Assembly: GCA_024529925.1 (NCBI GenBank)
Contig: JAFEUB010001017.1
Coordinates: 726,501-790,500, forward strand
Reading direction: 5' to 3'
DNA from: Ophthalmolycus amberensis
Lineage: Eukaryota; Chordata; Actinopteri; Perciformes; Zoarcidae
Length of the DNA: 64,000 nucleotides
Made by a program: the position numbers and the translations under genes. Each line of letters starts with the position of its first letter. Positions within the stretch are counted from its first letter, which is position 1. The notes beneath the pieces were generated by a model. That model had not been told where the DNA came from. It worked only from the letters and a program-made list of their open reading frames with translations, and did not search any database. Shown piece by piece: positions 61,734 through 64,000 of this stretch.

Positions 61734-61940
61734 TGTCACCTAATTTAAAGTGCTTGCGGGTTCATTAGTAGCAATTTGATGAACAGACGATGGCGTTAAC
61801 CGTCTTTCTGCAGCAGGTACGCACACGCACAGTAGAGCTGAGCTGCTTTTTAGCGGAGGACAGGAGGCAGAGCCTGGAGGACAGATTGCAAACTGTTGAT
61901 AAGGTTGTGAAGGAGGTCAAATGCTGCGTCCTTACCCAGA
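61734..61940 (+). CDS. Second exon, with start codon, of an unidentified gene (N-terminal 50 residues)
   Basis: An acceptor (tattgcag at 61733) precedes the exon; the ATG lies at 61790 in a good context (acgATGG), and the GTAAGG donor follows 61940. The 50 codons plus one base give a peptide beginning MALTVFLQQVRTRT and including SLEDRLQTVDKVVKEV. The latter part is rich in charged residues with heptad-like spacing, suggesting a coiled coil. I do not recognise the protein. In human the PKHD1L1 neighbours are ENY2 and EBAG9, but this peptide resembles neither. The gene continues beyond the window. Confidence 0.45.
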
Positions 61941-62333
61941 GTAAGGGAACTGGTTACAGTGAGACATTGTGGTTTATCTTGAGATTCATATTTCTTAGTA
62001 TATCAGTGATTTCTGTAAAACTGTGCATTTGGTATTTGTTTCAGTGCAGAAAAGTATCTCACTGATTGTAAAATATATTGTATGGAGATCACTGGCTTAC
62101 AATTTAGAGCAGACCTACTGTGTAATTATGCACAATATTTTTTGAATTATGAAAAAACACAATGGGCAACTGTAGTTGAAAAACAAAATGTCGACAGTTT
62201 GCAAATGTAAACTACTTTATTAAAGCGTGCTGCAGACTTTATTTTCCAAGGTTAATTGGAGCATCAACTATAGATATTTTGCTTGATCTTAAGCATAGTC
62301 AGTGTATATACTGGACATAATGTTGGTCTAAAG

Positions 62334-62690
62334 CAGGGGTCTTCAACTAAAATTCCAAAAGGTCCAGATCGAGAAAATCTCCTCGGGCAAAGGTCCGAAA
62401 CATTACAATAATATCTAGCTCGCGCTATTTACTGCCATATATATATATATATAAATATATTCAAGAAGCCTAATAGTAGTAACAACGTCTCTGTGTAGTC
62501 AACAACTGTCAAATCAAATAAAGTACATCAATTATATTTTAACAAATTATTACTCTGTTTTCAAATTCAACTGGATGGATTATAAATAATACATAGACAT
62601 ACATAAATAACTGTTCTTCTCATTTAAAGTGAAATAAGGTCTGGATTAAAGGATATGAATATGTGTTTGACTCCGTAAGTGTGTGTCAAT
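62334..62690 (+). repeat. Copy 1 of a duplicated hAT-like element with a short AT tract
   Basis: It begins caggggtcttcaactaaaat and contains 'ccagatcgagaaaatctcct', a short (AT)n at about 62440, and 'gtctctgtgtagtcaacaac'. A near-identical copy in the same orientation begins at about 63200. The CAGGGGTCTTCAACTA start is of hAT type; a matching right end was not found. Confidence 0.7.
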
Positions 62691-63199
62691 GTGTGAATGA
62701 ATGGCTTCATGCATAGATGCATGCATGTACAGCACTGCAAACTTCAACGTCAATAATAAACACATAGTTGAATCAACACCTCTGTGAAAGTTTTTTACAA
62801 AAACTAAACATTCATATCTGAGCTGTTGTAGTGGATTGTATTTGATTATATAGTACCTAACAAAGTGACCAAGGAGTTTAAACTAACAGTAAAATGACTG
62901 AGTTGCTTATTTTACTGGTGGACATCTGTAATACATGTAAAACATAATATGTTTTACATATGTTTTTTACATTATGTTTTACATATTATGTAAAACAATG
63001 TGCACCATTCAGTGAAATGGCTTCTGTCAAAAGCAAAATGACACTGTTTACATAGCAACATTTATCATGTTTTTGCCACTTCGGTGAAACACCACTGTCA
63101 GATTGATGTAGGCTACATGTAAAATGCAAAAAGAAAACTAAGTTACAGCAATAAATACTGCATAACTTTATGCTTGTATGACAATCGCATGGTCTAGGA

Positions 63200-63675
<476 letters not shown>

Positions 63676-63987
63676 CATAACAGAAAGCTTTTGAAAAATG
63701 TGCATCTTAAAATAAAGTAATTCATTTTAGAAACATTAATTTCACTGAATTGTCCTTCAGCTTTAAATTCAGTTCATTCAGGTGTGAAGTGATGTCAATA
63801 AAAAAGTCACAATATTATATTTTTGTCTTCTAAAAAGAGAAATCAGTGAGCATGGACTTTATCTGTGGTTAAACCACTTGTTTCAGCTCTATTCTCTCTG
63901 TAACATCATTGTTGGGACAGTGAATTCATGCGTTTAGGATTCTGATCATATTGGGCTCTGAGGTTTATTTTCTGTGTCTTCATTTAG

Positions 63988-64000
63988 ATGCGAGTGGGTA
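63988..64000 (+). CDS. Possible third exon of the unidentified gene, cut by the window edge
   Basis: A pyrimidine-rich stretch and acceptor 'cttcatttag' end at 63987. The 13 remaining bases stay open in the phase left by the previous exon. This is too short to confirm. Confidence 0.25.

Overview
This window is vertebrate nuclear DNA, almost certainly from a teleost fish and probably a percomorph. The evidence is two recognisable vertebrate genes with canonical GT-AG introns, abundant (CA)n and (TG)n microsatellites, and many repeats of teleost type: hAT-like miniature elements, solo LTRs, a truncated L2/CR1-like LINE, a tRNA-derived SINE and several common fish repeats. No bacterial, viral or plasmid feature is present.

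Layout. Positions 1-9679 are intergenic, with repeats and no gene I can support. Positions 9680-11443 (minus strand) hold a complete two-exon gdf6, a BMP-family growth factor of 412 residues. Positions 12538-60232 (minus strand) hold a complete pkhd1l1 (fibrocystin-L). By splicing by eye I reconstructed 76 coding exons that keep one open frame from a signal-peptide ATG at 60232 to a stop at 12538, giving 4202 residues. From about 60.65 kb to the right edge there appears to be the 5' end of another gene on the plus strand, with a non-coding first exon and one good coding exon. I could not identify it.

Pkhd1l1 reads, N to C: signal peptide, three IPT/TIG domains, PA14, a long linker, four IPT domains, a cupredoxin-like segment, seven more IPT domains, G8 domain 1, parallel beta-helix repeats, G8 domain 2, more beta-helix repeats, a membrane-proximal region with an RRRKR furin-type site, and a C-terminal hydrophobic segment with a short Cys-rich tail. 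Fibrocystin-L is a very large single-pass surface protein known from the hair-cell stereocilia coat. Gdf6 is a secreted ligand for BMP receptors in skeletal, eye and dorsal patterning. There is no reason to think the two work together. Their closeness (1.1 kb, same strand) is structural: in human they lie many megabases apart on chromosome 8q.

The introns of pkhd1l1 trap mobile elements, several with intact target-site duplications: two about 2-kb solo-LTR-like copies in opposite orientation (one carrying a nested LINE), a 361-bp solo LTR, and two hAT-like elements with 8-bp duplications, one of which has an expanded 21-bp minisatellite. I found no convincing new biological system. The points most worth checking are the gdf6/pkhd1l1 adjacency, the inverted LTR pair, and the microsatellite that abuts a pkhd1l1 splice donor.
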